64,000 bases of DNA from an uncultured bacterium. Its GTDB lineage: Bacteria; Cyanobacteriota; Vampirovibrionia; Gastranaerophilales; Gastranaerophilaceae. Where the stretch lies: NCBI GenBank assembly GCA_949288725.1, contig CASELF010000056.1, forward strand, positions 106,245 through 170,244, in the 5' to 3' direction. Shown one piece after another: positions 18,686 through 28,300 of the stretch. Every line of letters begins with the position of its first letter. Position 1 is the first letter of the stretch. Under the pieces are notes generated by a model. It did not search any database. It was given only the letters and a program-made list of their open reading frames with translations, and was not told the origin of the DNA. The translations under genes and the position numbers were made by a program.

Positions 18686-18970
18686 TTACTTTGTTTTTAA
18701 TGATTTCAAAATATTTATAACTTGAGGATTTTCAACCTTATAGCATATTTGGTTTCCACTACGATGTCCATTTAAAACTTTAGCATTTTTCAAAATCGCC
18801 AAGTGCTGAGAAACCGTCGGTTGCGGTATCCCCAAACATTCGCTCATTTTACTTACATTACATTCGGTTTTAGACATTAAATTATAAGCAATCGTAAGTC
18901 TGATTGGGTGCCCTAATGCTTTAAAAATATTTGCATATTCGTCTATATCAATATTTTCATCCATACTCAT
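18686..18970 (-). CDS. ArsR-family winged-helix repressor
   Basis: This 94-residue protein has the ArsR core: FKALGHPIRLTIAYNL, a helix-turn-helix at PQPTVSQHLAILK, and a wing RSGNQICYKV. The classic CVC metal site is absent, although TECNVS keeps one Cys in the same helix. It is divergent from the PTPS-like gene at 19180, and palindromes of related sequence lie upstream of both genes, suggesting autoregulation and control of its neighbour. Confidence 0.9.
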   Translation of the reverse strand: MSMDENIDIDEYANIFKALGHPIRLTIAYNLMSKTECNVSKMSECLGIPQPTVSQHLAILKNAKVLNGHRSGNQICYKVENPQVINILKSLKTK

Positions 18971-18977
18971 ACTATAA

Positions 18978-19000
18978 GAATATTACAATATATGAATATT
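18978..19000. promoter_or_regulatory. Candidate ArsR operator (own gene side)
   Basis: An imperfect palindrome with AATATT arms at 18979-18984 and 18995-19000 lies eight bases upstream of the ArsR start. Its arms resemble those of the site at 19056-19075. Confidence 0.5.
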
Positions 19001-19024
19001 GTCAAACTAAAATAGGATTATGTA

Positions 19025-19053
19025 TTGACATTATACAAAAAATTTGATAATAT
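19025..19053 (+). promoter_or_regulatory. Strong sigma-70-type promoter for the PTPS-like gene
   Basis: A perfect TTGACA (19025-19030) is separated by 17 bases from TAATAT (19048-19053). The predicted start of transcription falls inside the palindrome at 19056-19075. Confidence 0.75.
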
Positions 19054-19055
19054 AT

Positions 19056-19075
19056 ATATTCTAATATTTGAATAT
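19056..19075. promoter_or_regulatory. Candidate ArsR operator over the PTPS-like gene start site
   Basis: A 20-base near-perfect palindrome (ATATTC...GAATAT, nine of ten pairs matching) begins two bases after the -10 box. A repressor here would block initiation. Confidence 0.6.
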
Positions 19076-19179
19076 TTTGACATCCTAAAAATTACTAACA
19101 AATTACACATAATATTTAGCCAAGAGTAATAATTGAAAAATTTAACCAATGTAAAAGAATAAAAAAAAAGGAGAAACTT

Positions 19180-19746
19180 ATGAAATCATTAACTACTTTT
19201 GACTTACAGTATGCGCACAGATTTTACAACTTTAAAGGAGAAGCGCAGTATCTTCACGGACATACAGGAGTGCTGACAATAGAAGTTGAAGATACAATTA
19301 ATGCAGGTGTAAATATGGTATTCCCATGTAATGAAATTCAAAAAACAGCTTGGGACGTTTTAAAGAATTTTGATCACGCAACCATTTTACGAGAAGATGA
19401 TCCACTATTACCGGCAATACTAGAAGTATATGAAAAGCAAGGAATAAAAAATGGGGCGCCACAAAATACAATGAAAGGAGAAGCGTTCAAAACAGAACTA
19501 GCAACAGCATACCCTGACTGTAGAATAGTTGTAACAAAAGAAACAATGACAGTAGAAGGTATGATAAAAATAGTTTATGACTTACTAAAAGATAAGTTGA
19601 ACATTTCCAAAATAACCTTCACCAGCGGAGTAAACGCAGCAACAGAAGACTATGAAGTACATAGAACCCAAGAACGTTGTCCGTTATGCGGGATTTTGCT
19701 TAATAAAGAAGGAATATGTCCAAAATGCGGATATAAAAAACAATAG
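19180..19746 (+). CDS. 6-pyruvoyl-tetrahydropterin synthase/QueD-like protein with C-terminal zinc ribbon
   Basis: The 188-residue protein has the PTPS/QueD metal-binding His13 (YAHRF), His26 and His28 (LHGHTG). The active-site Cys normally four residues before HGH is Ala here, with a Glu beside it. A C-terminal zinc ribbon (Cys167, Cys170, Cys180, Cys183; CPLCG and CPKCG) is an unusual addition. No other queuosine genes are adjacent. The catalytic change and likely ArsR control argue against simple assignment as QueD; it may be a PTPS-III-like or altered-function paralogue. Confidence 0.8.
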   Translation: MKSLTTFDLQYAHRFYNFKGEAQYLHGHTGVLTIEVEDTINAGVNMVFPCNEIQKTAWDVLKNFDHATILREDDPLLPAILEVYEKQGIKNGAPQNTMKGEAFKTELATAYPDCRIVVTKETMTVEGMIKIVYDLLKDKLNISKITFTSGVNAATEDYEVHRTQERCPLCGILLNKEGICPKCGYKKQ

Positions 19747-19756
19747 AAAACAGATT

Positions 19757-19794
19757 AGAGGGACAAAATTTCTAAAAAGAAATTTTGTCCCTCT
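19757..19794 (+). terminator. Terminator of the PTPS-like gene
   Basis: A 16-bp perfect stem (19757-19772 with 19779-19794) with a 6-base loop is followed by TTT. Confidence 0.9.
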
Positions 19795-19918
19795 TTTAAC
19801 AATCAATTCCCCTTCTAAACCTATAACCTTACCAAAAGGTAAGTATTATACAAAATAGTGCATACTTGTTATTTTTAAAGCAATAAAATAAAATAAAATA
19901 AATAAAGGAGGAATTGCA

Positions 19919-20698
19919 ATGAAAATAACACAAATTAGAAATGCCACAATAATAGTTGAATATGCAAATAACAAGTTTTTAATTGATCCATGGCTTTGCC
20001 CAAAAGAAAGTATGGCAGGCTTTGATGCCGGAATCAATCCTCAAATTCGACAACCAAGAGTTGACTTACCTTGTGATATAAATAAGATTACAGATGTAGA
20101 TGCTGTGATATTAACCCATTTTCACCCTGATCATTTTGATGAATACGCAGTAAGAGCATTAGACAAAGGAATAAAATTCTTTGTTCAGTCACAACAGGAT
20201 TATGAAATTATACACTCAAAAGGGTTCACAAACATTGAAATTTTGACAGAAAAAGGCAATCACTACAAAAATATCACAATGTATAAGACAAAATGCCAAC
20301 ACGGAAAAAGAGAAATAATAAAACCACTGTGTGAACAAATAGGCATGCCTTATGAAGCGATGGGCATAGTATTTAAATCAGAGCACGAAAAAACATTATA
20401 TATAGCAGGCGATACAATATGGTGTGAAGAAGTAAAAGAAGCACTCAATATATACACCCCTGATGTAATAATAGTAAATGCATGTGGAGCAACGGTTCAA
20501 AACGGAGAACATATAATAATGAACCTATCAGATATAGAAGAATTATTGAAAAGCGCACCAAAATCAACAATCATAGCAAGCCACATGGACACAGTAAGCC
20601 ATTTGACAGTAACAAGAGAAGATATAAACGCATACATCAAAGAGCATAATATAACCAACATTCTCGTGCCAAATGACGGCGAAACTATAAAACTATAA
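19919..20698 (+). CDS. UlaG-like metallo-beta-lactamase-fold hydrolase
   Basis: This 259-residue MBL-fold protein has the THFHPDHFDEY metal motif, the LIDPWL strand before it, and the AGDTIW motif. The cluster resembles COG2220 hydrolases such as UlaG. A strong AAGGAGG precedes the ATG. The terminator after the PTPS-like gene suggests a separate transcript. The substrate is unknown. Confidence 0.85.
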   Translation: MKITQIRNATIIVEYANNKFLIDPWLCPKESMAGFDAGINPQIRQPRVDLPCDINKITDVDAVILTHFHPDHFDEYAVRALDKGIKFFVQSQQDYEIIHSKGFTNIEILTEKGNHYKNITMYKTKCQHGKREIIKPLCEQIGMPYEAMGIVFKSEHEKTLYIAGDTIWCEEVKEALNIYTPDVIIVNACGATVQNGEHIIMNLSDIEELLKSAPKSTIIASHMDTVSHLTVTREDINAYIKEHNITNILVPNDGETIKL

Positions 20699-20724
20699 AA
20701 TGTTCAAATAAAATAATAAACATA

Positions 20725-20755
20725 AAAGGAGATTTTTAAATTAAAAATCTCCTTT
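20725..20755. terminator. Bidirectional terminator
   Basis: A 14-bp perfect stem (20725-20738 with 20742-20755) lies between the MBL-fold gene and the convergent end of the glycan operon. Confidence 0.8.
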
Positions 20756-20762
20756 ACAAGTT

Positions 20763-21503
20763 TTACAAACTTACACCACCATCAATAGGTAGAACAACTC
20801 CGGTTAAATAACTAGCGTCATCTGAAGCCAAAAAAGCAACTACCTTCGCAACTTCTTCTGGTTGCCCTAACCTACCCAAAGGAACTCTTTCAGCATATAC
20901 TTTTGGATCCCTATCCCCTAATATAGGAGTTTGGATAATCCCAGGACAAATACAATTTACCCTTACACCTTCTTCCCCATAATTTTTTGCCATTTGATGT
21001 GAAAATTGGATAACTGCAGCTTTCGTCGCACTATATGCATAAGAACGACCTGCAGCGTAATATTGAAGACCTGCGATAGAACCATTATTTATTATTGTCC
21101 CTTTTTCTTTAACTAAATAAGGTTTTACATAACGAGATACCAAAAAAGTGCCAGTCAAATTTATATCAATTGATTTTTTCCAATCCTCAACAGGCATTCT
21201 TTCAATCTCTTTTGAAGGGAGCATAACTCCTGCGTTATTGAACAAAATATCAATTTTGCCATATTTGTCAATAACATTGTTTACCATGTCTTTTACTTCA
21301 TTTTCATTAGAAACATCACAAGGAATAAAATAAGCCTCTTGTCCTTGTTGCCTAATTTCCATTTCTATTTTTTTGCCTTTATCTTTATTACGACCAACCA
21401 AAACTGTTTTTGCATCTTCATGCGCAAAATATCTTGCAGTTGCCTCCCCAATACCAGAAGTTGCACCTGTTATAACGACAACTTTACCTCTAAAATTTTC
21501 CAT
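20763..21503 (-). CDS. Short-chain dehydrogenase/reductase, last gene of the glycan operon
   Basis: This 246-residue classical SDR has TGATSGIGEA (cofactor loop), NNAGV, a catalytic Ser in NNGSIAG, and YSATK (Tyr and Lys). The C-terminus GVVLPIDGGVSL is typical of FabG-like enzymes. It follows the epimerase on the same strand with 95 bases between them. If the upstream epimerase frame were restored it would end at 21516, 12 bases before this start, so expression may depend on that frame. It probably reduces a sugar or small ketone in the glycan pathway. Confidence 0.87.
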   Translation of the reverse strand: MENFRGKVVVITGATSGIGEATARYFAHEDAKTVLVGRNKDKGKKIEMEIRQQGQEAYFIPCDVSNENEVKDMVNNVIDKYGKIDILFNNAGVMLPSKEIERMPVEDWKKSIDINLTGTFLVSRYVKPYLVKEKGTIINNGSIAGLQYYAAGRSYAYSATKAAVIQFSHQMAKNYGEEGVRVNCICPGIIQTPILGDRDPKVYAERVPLGRLGQPEEVAKVVAFLASDDASYLTGVVLPIDGGVSL

Positions 21504-21598
21504 TTTTAATCCTTTCTATAACATTGCAGCACCTCCTTTCTTCAGAATAACTGATTGATTAAAGCAGTTAACTGTTTCAAAGATGCCTTTATCCAACT

Positions 21599-22549
21599 CT
21601 ATAAGAGGTGCCCCCCCCCCGAAAATCCGCACAGCGCAAGGGTTTTGGAATTATTCATAACAATTCCGGCATCTCTATCTGTGTCATCAAAATATTTTTT
21701 TACAACTTTAACGCGACTATTTTTAATTAAATTTGCAGCATTAACAATTTTTTCAGCAATTTCATCTATTGCTGCAAAATTTCCGCCCTGATTCATACTA
21801 GAAATATTGTATGATTGTGAACTTTCTCCATACATTGCTACTAAAAGTAAAAATTTTATTGCATCTTTTACATAAATATTATCACGCCTTGCAAAAGATG
21901 TTCCGTTAAGAATTATATCTTCCCCAGACAATGCTTTTTTTATAAAATTAAAAAATGCCGTATTGGGATAATATTTAGTAAATCCATAAACATAACTAAA
22001 TCGTGCAATAACAACATCAACTCCGTATTGTTTACTGTATGACTTTCCAAGCGTTTCAACCATTCGTTTACTTTGAGAATAAGGACATACAGGAGAATCT
22101 AAACTGTCAGTTACTGTAGTATCTTTTTCCTGAACAACTATATCTTTACCTGTGCAATTACCATAAACAGTCGCAGAAGAAAAAATAATCATTCGACCTT
22201 TACCCTGATTCTTTAAGTAATCAAGGCAATTTTTTGTTCCTTCAATATTTGCATTAATAATATCAACCGGAAAACTACGAATTACATCTCCGGAAATTGC
22301 TCCTGCAGCATGAAATATATAGTCAAATTCTTCCGTAAATTTGAACGGTTCAGTGACATCTTGAATAATATATTTAAAATTATTATTATTTAGGTGTTTT
22401 GCAAAAAGATCTTTTATTTTACTTTCATTTCTAGCAAGAACAGTAACCTTAACATCACCATATTCCATTAACTTCTCTGTTAAATTACTGCCTATTAATC
22501 CAGTTGCTCCTGTGATAAGAATACTTTTATTTTTATATAAATTTTTCAT
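21599..22549 (-). CDS. NAD-dependent sugar epimerase/dehydratase, 3' end frameshifted at a G10 tract
   Basis: The 316-residue extended SDR has ITGATGLIGSN (cofactor loop), FHAAG, and YSQSK (Tyr and Lys). The family's usual C-terminal helix is missing: after CGFS the coding strand has ten consecutive G, then HLL and a stop. One extra G, or two fewer, would continue the frame into APLIELDKGIFETV... ending at 21516, which looks like the normal epimerase C-terminus. The gene as read is thus in an off or altered phase, or carries a homopolymer sequencing error. Confidence 0.85.
   Translation of the reverse strand: MKNLYKNKSILITGATGLIGSNLTEKLMEYGDVKVTVLARNESKIKDLFAKHLNNNNFKYIIQDVTEPFKFTEEFDYIFHAAGAISGDVIRSFPVDIINANIEGTKNCLDYLKNQGKGRMIIFSSATVYGNCTGKDIVVQEKDTTVTDSLDSPVCPYSQSKRMVETLGKSYSKQYGVDVVIARFSYVYGFTKYYPNTAFFNFIKKALSGEDIILNGTSFARRDNIYVKDAIKFLLLVAMYGESSQSYNISSMNQGGNFAAIDEIAEKIVNAANLIKNSRVKVVKKYFDDTDRDAGIVMNNSKTLALCGFSGGGHLL
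21611..21620 (-). repeat. Homopolymeric G10 tract inside the epimerase gene
   Basis: Ten C on the plus strand are ten G in the coding direction, in a very AT-rich genome. It sits at codons just before the stop of the epimerase frame. Such tracts slip in replication and cause phase variation in many surface-glycan genes. Confidence 0.9.
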
Positions 22550-22601
22550 ATTTTAGACTCCTATAAATTTTTTAGATTACAACTTCTTTTTTAAATTGTT
22601 T

Positions 22602-23702
22602 TTATTGTAGATCTTTTCCCTGTTGCATTTTTATACTTAAATATTTATTTAGTGGAACTTCTATACATTTATGCATAAAAATACCTATAGTAAAAATTAA
22701 ACATAATGATAAAATAAAATTCCAAACAGGAAATTGAATTAAATACATATTATATTTTTTCCATACAGTACTCCATAAACACAATATTACTAAGCCATGC
22801 GAAATATATATAGCATAAGTATATTTTGCCAAATTTACAAATATATCTTTATTAAAAAATTTTGAAATAAAACCTTGATTAATTAAAAATAAGACCATTA
22901 TTAAAACAAAAACTAAAACAAAAATAAAGTTATTTTCGAAATCAAGTTTACGAAAAAAGAAATTATTAATTATAAAAAATAGACACATAAACTCTAATAT
23001 TGAAATAAACATCTTATACCCAAAAGTTATCTTCTGATTTTTAATAATACTCTTATTATTTCTATACCACTTTGCAATAAAACAGCCTAAACCTATCCCT
23101 CCCATAGCACGCAACATACCGGAATTTATAAAACAGCCGATTGTTTCCCAATTTGCCCAAGTAAAATGAATCAGAATAGAATAAGAAAAATAAACTAATA
23201 ATGCTAAAATTAAATCTACATATTTAGAGCCCAAATTTTGATATAAATAATAATACAGGGCAAAAACCCACAACATAGCAGATACATACCAGAAAATATT
23301 TATCTCCGGATATAATCCCAATGTTAAACTTAAAGATGTACCATTAATACAAAATAGATTAAGTATTCCCTGGTAATAATTAAATTCATATATATGAAAT
23401 TTCGAAATTAACCAACTTAAAAATAAAACAACAACAAACAAAGGATATACCCTCAAAAGTTTTTTCTGTAAAAAATTAATCAGAGGTTTTTCAAAATTAT
23501 TTTTATACATGAAAAAGAATCCAGATATTATAAAAAATAAATCAACAGCTAGCATATCTTTAGAAGATATCTTATATAGACTATTATAAAAATGAGTATC
23601 TGCAACAGTATGTAATGAGTGAACACAGTGACAAAGATGCCACATCACCACAGCCAAACACCCTACTATTCTCAAAAATTCAATATTCCTTATTTTTTGC
23701 AT
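22602..23702 (-). CDS. Acyltransferase 3 family membrane protein (glycan O-acyltransferase)
   Basis: This 366-residue integral membrane protein has about ten hydrophobic segments. The N-terminus RNIEFLRIVGCLAVVMWHL carries the family's conserved arginine and histidine. Such proteins O-acetylate surface polysaccharides. Its start lies one base after the second transketolase-like B gene, indicating co-translation. Probably it decorates the glycan made by this locus. Confidence 0.85.
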   Translation of the reverse strand: MQKIRNIEFLRIVGCLAVVMWHLCHCVHSLHTVADTHFYNSLYKISSKDMLAVDLFFIISGFFFMYKNNFEKPLINFLQKKLLRVYPLFVVVLFLSWLISKFHIYEFNYYQGILNLFCINGTSLSLTLGLYPEINIFWYVSAMLWVFALYYYLYQNLGSKYVDLILALLVYFSYSILIHFTWANWETIGCFINSGMLRAMGGIGLGCFIAKWYRNNKSIIKNQKITFGYKMFISILEFMCLFFIINNFFFRKLDFENNFIFVLVFVLIMVLFLINQGFISKFFNKDIFVNLAKYTYAIYISHGLVILCLWSTVWKKYNMYLIQFPVWNFILSLCLIFTIGIFMHKCIEVPLNKYLSIKMQQGKDLQ

Positions 23703-23703
23703 A

Positions 23704-24588
23704 TTATACCCGTATTAATACCTCTAATTTCTTTTCTATATTTTCTTTTGTCAAACCATAATATTGCATTTTTTCTTCATAAGTACCATAGTTTCTAAAT
23801 ATTTCACGAGGAAATGCAACTGATTCGATTTGAACAGGTTTGCCTTCAAATGACTTTGTAATATCAAATGTCAAACTACCTTCAAATTCTGGTTCAACTA
23901 CTAAAATTTTTCCATTGTTATAATATTGACCCAAAGTTTCTCTATCAAAAGGTTCTAATGTCGTATAGTAAAGAACTGTTACATCTTTACCTTTACAAAC
24001 TTCCATAACCTCATCCAACATTACAGAAACTGCTATAACTGTTGCTTTCGAGCCTTTCTGCATAACAACGGCTTTTCCAAACTCAACATCAGGATCATTT
24101 TTTTGATTTGGATGATCACTAACTCTGAAAAAAGTAGGATGACCATTTCTATATGTCTGATTAAATAATTGAATGAATTGTTTTGCACTACCGGGAGCAA
24201 GAAATTCACACCCCGGAACTGCTTTTATTACATGGACATCTTCTGCACAATAATGAGAGTATCCATATTTTGGATAATCTACAGCAGCCCCTGTTCCTAT
24301 AACATTTACACCTAATTTTTGATATGCAAAATCCATTTTTATTTGTTCTAAGGTTCTTTCAACAAGATAAGGTTGAATTCCGAATATAGTAGGCACCAAA
24401 CCTCTTCGTGCCATACCTGCTGCTATAGAAAACATTCCATCTTCATAAATACCAACATTAGTACATCTATCTGGAAATTCCTTTAACACATCTCTAATTG
24501 CCCACATTCCAATATCAACCGTAAAGAATGTTGTATCAGCTTCGTTTCTAATCATTTCTGCAACACGTTTTAAAAATGCTCTTCTCAT
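23704..24588 (-). CDS. Transketolase-like subunit B (pyrimidine-binding and C-terminal domains), copy 2
   Basis: The 294-residue protein corresponds to the C-terminal half of transketolase: the pyrimidine-binding domain with the catalytic-Glu region (NVGIYEDGMFSIAAGMA), then the C-terminal domain. It overlaps the matching N-terminal half by four bases (ATGA). In this operon it would act with subunit A on a nucleotide sugar or a small aldehyde rather than in central metabolism. It differs clearly from copy 1. Confidence 0.85.
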   Translation of the reverse strand: MRRAFLKRVAEMIRNEADTTFFTVDIGMWAIRDVLKEFPDRCTNVGIYEDGMFSIAAGMARRGLVPTIFGIQPYLVERTLEQIKMDFAYQKLGVNVIGTGAAVDYPKYGYSHYCAEDVHVIKAVPGCEFLAPGSAKQFIQLFNQTYRNGHPTFFRVSDHPNQKNDPDVEFGKAVVMQKGSKATVIAVSVMLDEVMEVCKGKDVTVLYYTTLEPFDRETLGQYYNNGKILVVEPEFEGSLTFDITKSFEGKPVQIESVAFPREIFRNYGTYEEKMQYYGLTKENIEKKLEVLIRV

Positions 24589-25379
24589 GCTAATTCAACC
24601 TCCTTGGATAACATATCTAATTCTTCTGCATTCGGGGATTTGTGAAACCAAATATCGTTTTCTATCATTGTTTTTGAACCATATCCTCTTATAGTTTTTG
24701 CAATTACAGCCTTGGGTTTTCCATTTTTTAAAGTCTTTAATTCTTTAAATGTCTTTTCTAAAGCCTTCATATCATGACCATCAACTTCAATAACATCAAA
24801 ATTAAAAGCAGATAATTTTGCTTTCATATCACCCATATCAACCATTGCTCCAACTGAATTGTTATCATCAATAATGACAGTCAAATTATCAAGCTTTTTC
24901 GCAGAAGCAAAAATTAAACTTTCCCACATCGTACCTTCACAAAATTCTCCATCTCCGCAAAGAACATAAACTGATGAAGGAGATTTTTTAATCTTATTCG
25001 CATTTGCAATGCCAACAGCAAAAGGTAAACCATGTCCTAATGAACCGGCATTGTTTTCAATACCACCTTCAAATTTAGTCAAATCTGTTTGAATACAATA
25101 TCTGCTATCAAATTTGCCAATTTGAGGAGCAATTTCATCCATAGAAAAATAACCTTTTTCTATTAAAACAGGATAAAGTGCCAATGTTGCCTGACCTTTA
25201 GAAATAATGAAAAAATCTCTATCATCATCTTGAGCAAGTTCTGGACTCCAATTCATAATCTTGTCATATAAAACCCAAACAACATCAAGACAAGAAAAAA
25301 CACTTTGAAGATTTCCATCTTGACATTTATGCGATAAATATAGGGCATTTTTACGTAATTTTTTACTTATTAGCTCCAT
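24585..25379 (-). CDS. Transketolase-like subunit A (TPP-binding domain), copy 2
   Basis: The 264-residue protein is the N-terminal half of a split transketolase. The TPP/Mg motif is present as GDGEFCEGTMWE...DDNNSVGA, and GSLGHGLPFAVG is typical. Its start overlaps the end of the aldolase-glycosyltransferase gene by 17 bases. With the partner at 23704 it forms one complete enzyme. Confidence 0.87.
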   Translation of the reverse strand: MELISKKLRKNALYLSHKCQDGNLQSVFSCLDVVWVLYDKIMNWSPELAQDDDRDFFIISKGQATLALYPVLIEKGYFSMDEIAPQIGKFDSRYCIQTDLTKFEGGIENNAGSLGHGLPFAVGIANANKIKKSPSSVYVLCGDGEFCEGTMWESLIFASAKKLDNLTVIIDDNNSVGAMVDMGDMKAKLSAFNFDVIEVDGHDMKALEKTFKELKTLKNGKPKAVIAKTIRGYGSKTMIENDIWFHKSPNAEELDMLSKEVELA

Positions 25380-28300
25380 TATACTCTCCTTTTGTTTTTA
25401 AATATTTTTTAAATTTATGTCTTAAATCTCTTATTTCTATTTTCTTATGATACTGATATACTCTGAATAATACTTTCTTCCATAACCAATATGCTATTTT
25501 GTTCGGTTTTTTGTTATATATATCAGCATAATCAGCATATGTTATATATTGATTAGAAACATTTTTACGATTTGCTAGTGGTATCTTAGTAAACTCATAA
25601 TAAATTGAACTTCTAAATAAAGAACCCCAAATCTTTGTAAATAAATTTTGTGAATATACATATTCACGAAAATCGTTATTGTCTTTTATTGTCCTATGTG
25701 TAGACTCTCTGCTACTCATTGAATTACATCCCCAACGGTAAAAGCCATATGGATCAAAGGTTTGATATACCCTATAATTCTTTTCTAATTGATAGTATAA
25801 AATCAAATCCGCAGATATACCTAAATCATCATTAAACCCACCTTGATTTATAACTGCGGCTTTATTATATACTGCGCCACAAGTCGGAACAGAACCTCCA
25901 ATATGGCCTGTAAACATAATATTATTTCTTGTCAATTTATAAAATTTATTTCTTGAACGTTGTTTCATCCACCAATCAGAAACATCTTTTATTAATTTCT
26001 TATGTGCTTCTGGATGGTTTTTATCATACGTAAATACATAATTAGAAGTGGCAATTGCCCCTAGAGATTTTGATTCATTGGAAGATAATACATCAATATT
26101 AAATTTCATTTTTTCTAATGCATACGGGAACAACATATCATCATCATGAAGCATCATAACCCAAGGAGCTTTGGCAAGATATATACCTCTATTAAAATTA
26201 TCGCCTGGTCTTAAATTTTTCTCATTCCTATAATACCTTATCTTATTGGTCTTATAACCTCTTATTAATTTTTCTGTTTTATTGACAAAACCATCATAAG
26301 GCTCATTATCTACAATCACAATATCCCAATCAAAGTCAACTGGAGTTTGATTTATAACACTGTCAATTGCCTCTTTTAATAAGTCAACCCTCTTGTATGT
26401 GGGAATAAAAACTGTAATAAAAGGTTTTTCAGGTATATTATCTTCTTCATATAACAAATATGATTTTATATTTTTTGTTTTTTCAAAACGATCAACTTTT
26501 GTATCATAATCAATAATATTATTCTTTCGCAAATAACTCTGCAAATTTTTTCTATAACATTTCTTTTTTCTATATGGAACAACCTTCTTTTTAATTAAAG
26601 AAACACAACATTTAGGAATTAAAGAGACAAGATATAATTGCCAAATAGGTCTATTTGCCACTATTGAAAGTGCCTTTCTATTTTTTATTATATCTGTTAA
26701 ACAAAAGCCACCAAATTCGCGGGAAGTAAGCATGTTTTCAAAAGTAAAAGGACTGAAATCATATGTTTCAATTGGTAATACTTGCGCTTTATATTTATCA
26801 TAAATTGTAGGCAAGCCCATAACTAAATCATACCAAGTCTTACCCCACTGTTTTATCAAATTTTTCGACCAAAAACTAGTTTGTGTTCTTTGAGGATTGC
26901 TAAGTAATAGACTTCCACTCCAACATGCAGCGTTTATTGGATTATCTTCCCAATATTGAAAAAATGCTATAGGCTGCCATAAACCATAATTAGAACTGTT
27001 TAATGGCTGGTGTGTAATAACATTATTTATAAAAGTAGATTTTATAATCGAAAAACCTAATGTTTGAATTTCACGAATTTGATCTTTAAAAAATTCTGAA
27101 CAATCATGATATTCTTTTTCTTTAACACTGTTAATGTCACGAATTGTTTCCTGAACAACGATTATGTCTTCATGCATATCAATATATTTACTTATTCCCC
27201 AAATACAATTCTTAATATTTATAGGTAGCCCATCACGCACTAACCAAATATATTCATACCTATTTGAATATTCTTTATATGCATCAATAACCTTGTTATC
27301 TATTGAATAGCCATCATAAATTCCATCCCATCTATCATAAATCACATTATCATATTTTTGAGAATAATCTGCTACAATATCTTTAGTTTTATTATCATCG
27401 GAACTATCAAATATCCTCAAATCAATACCTAGTTCCCAAAAACTTTTTGCACAAACTTCTAAATATCCTTGAATAGCTTCTGGTCTATTGGCAGTTATTA
27501 TAGCTACGACAAGACGTTTATTCCATTTCTTTTTATTTGCCAAGCGTAGAGCATTTTGAGCTTTATCTTTTGTATAAATAATTCTTTCCTCAGGTGAAAG
27601 TAAACTAATTGCACTTTCCATAATCTCTGCAGAAACTTTTTCTTCTTCAAAAAATCCTGCAAAATTAGGATTTGCATTATATTTTGCTGTTATATAGAAT
27701 GGAATTGAATATCCCCATTTGGTCTTCTCATATATTTTCTTAATATATTTATCAAAAACATACGTATATTTTTCTAAATCATAATTTCTACTAAATTTTT
27801 CATTCATCCATTTAGCAAATAATTCAGTATTTAAATTTCCGGCACCTCTTCCAATACCATAAACACTAGCATCTATAATTAAATCTCTATTTAAATTTTG
27901 TTCACAAAATACACAAGCAACTTCAAACGCTTGCATAAGATTATTATGACCGTGATAACCTACAGAAATTTCAGGACTTAAATTGGCATTTGCTAGGTTT
28001 AAATAATGGAGTAATTCATCTTTATACATTGTTCCCCAACTATCTACAACATAAATAGCTAATGGATTTAAGGTACTGTATAATTTCAACATATCAATAA
28101 ATTCTTCATCAGTATATTGACTAACTCTTGCTGGTTGTACACAAAGCTTATAACCCTTTTCGACAATACCTTTACAATACTCAAAACCTTCTTTTAACAT
28201 TTTTTTCCAGACAATAACTCGAATAATATCTGGGCCTTCCGGAGTTGCTGGAGGCAATTTGTCTAAAGGAAAAGGATTTGAAACCTCAGCCATCAAAGCA

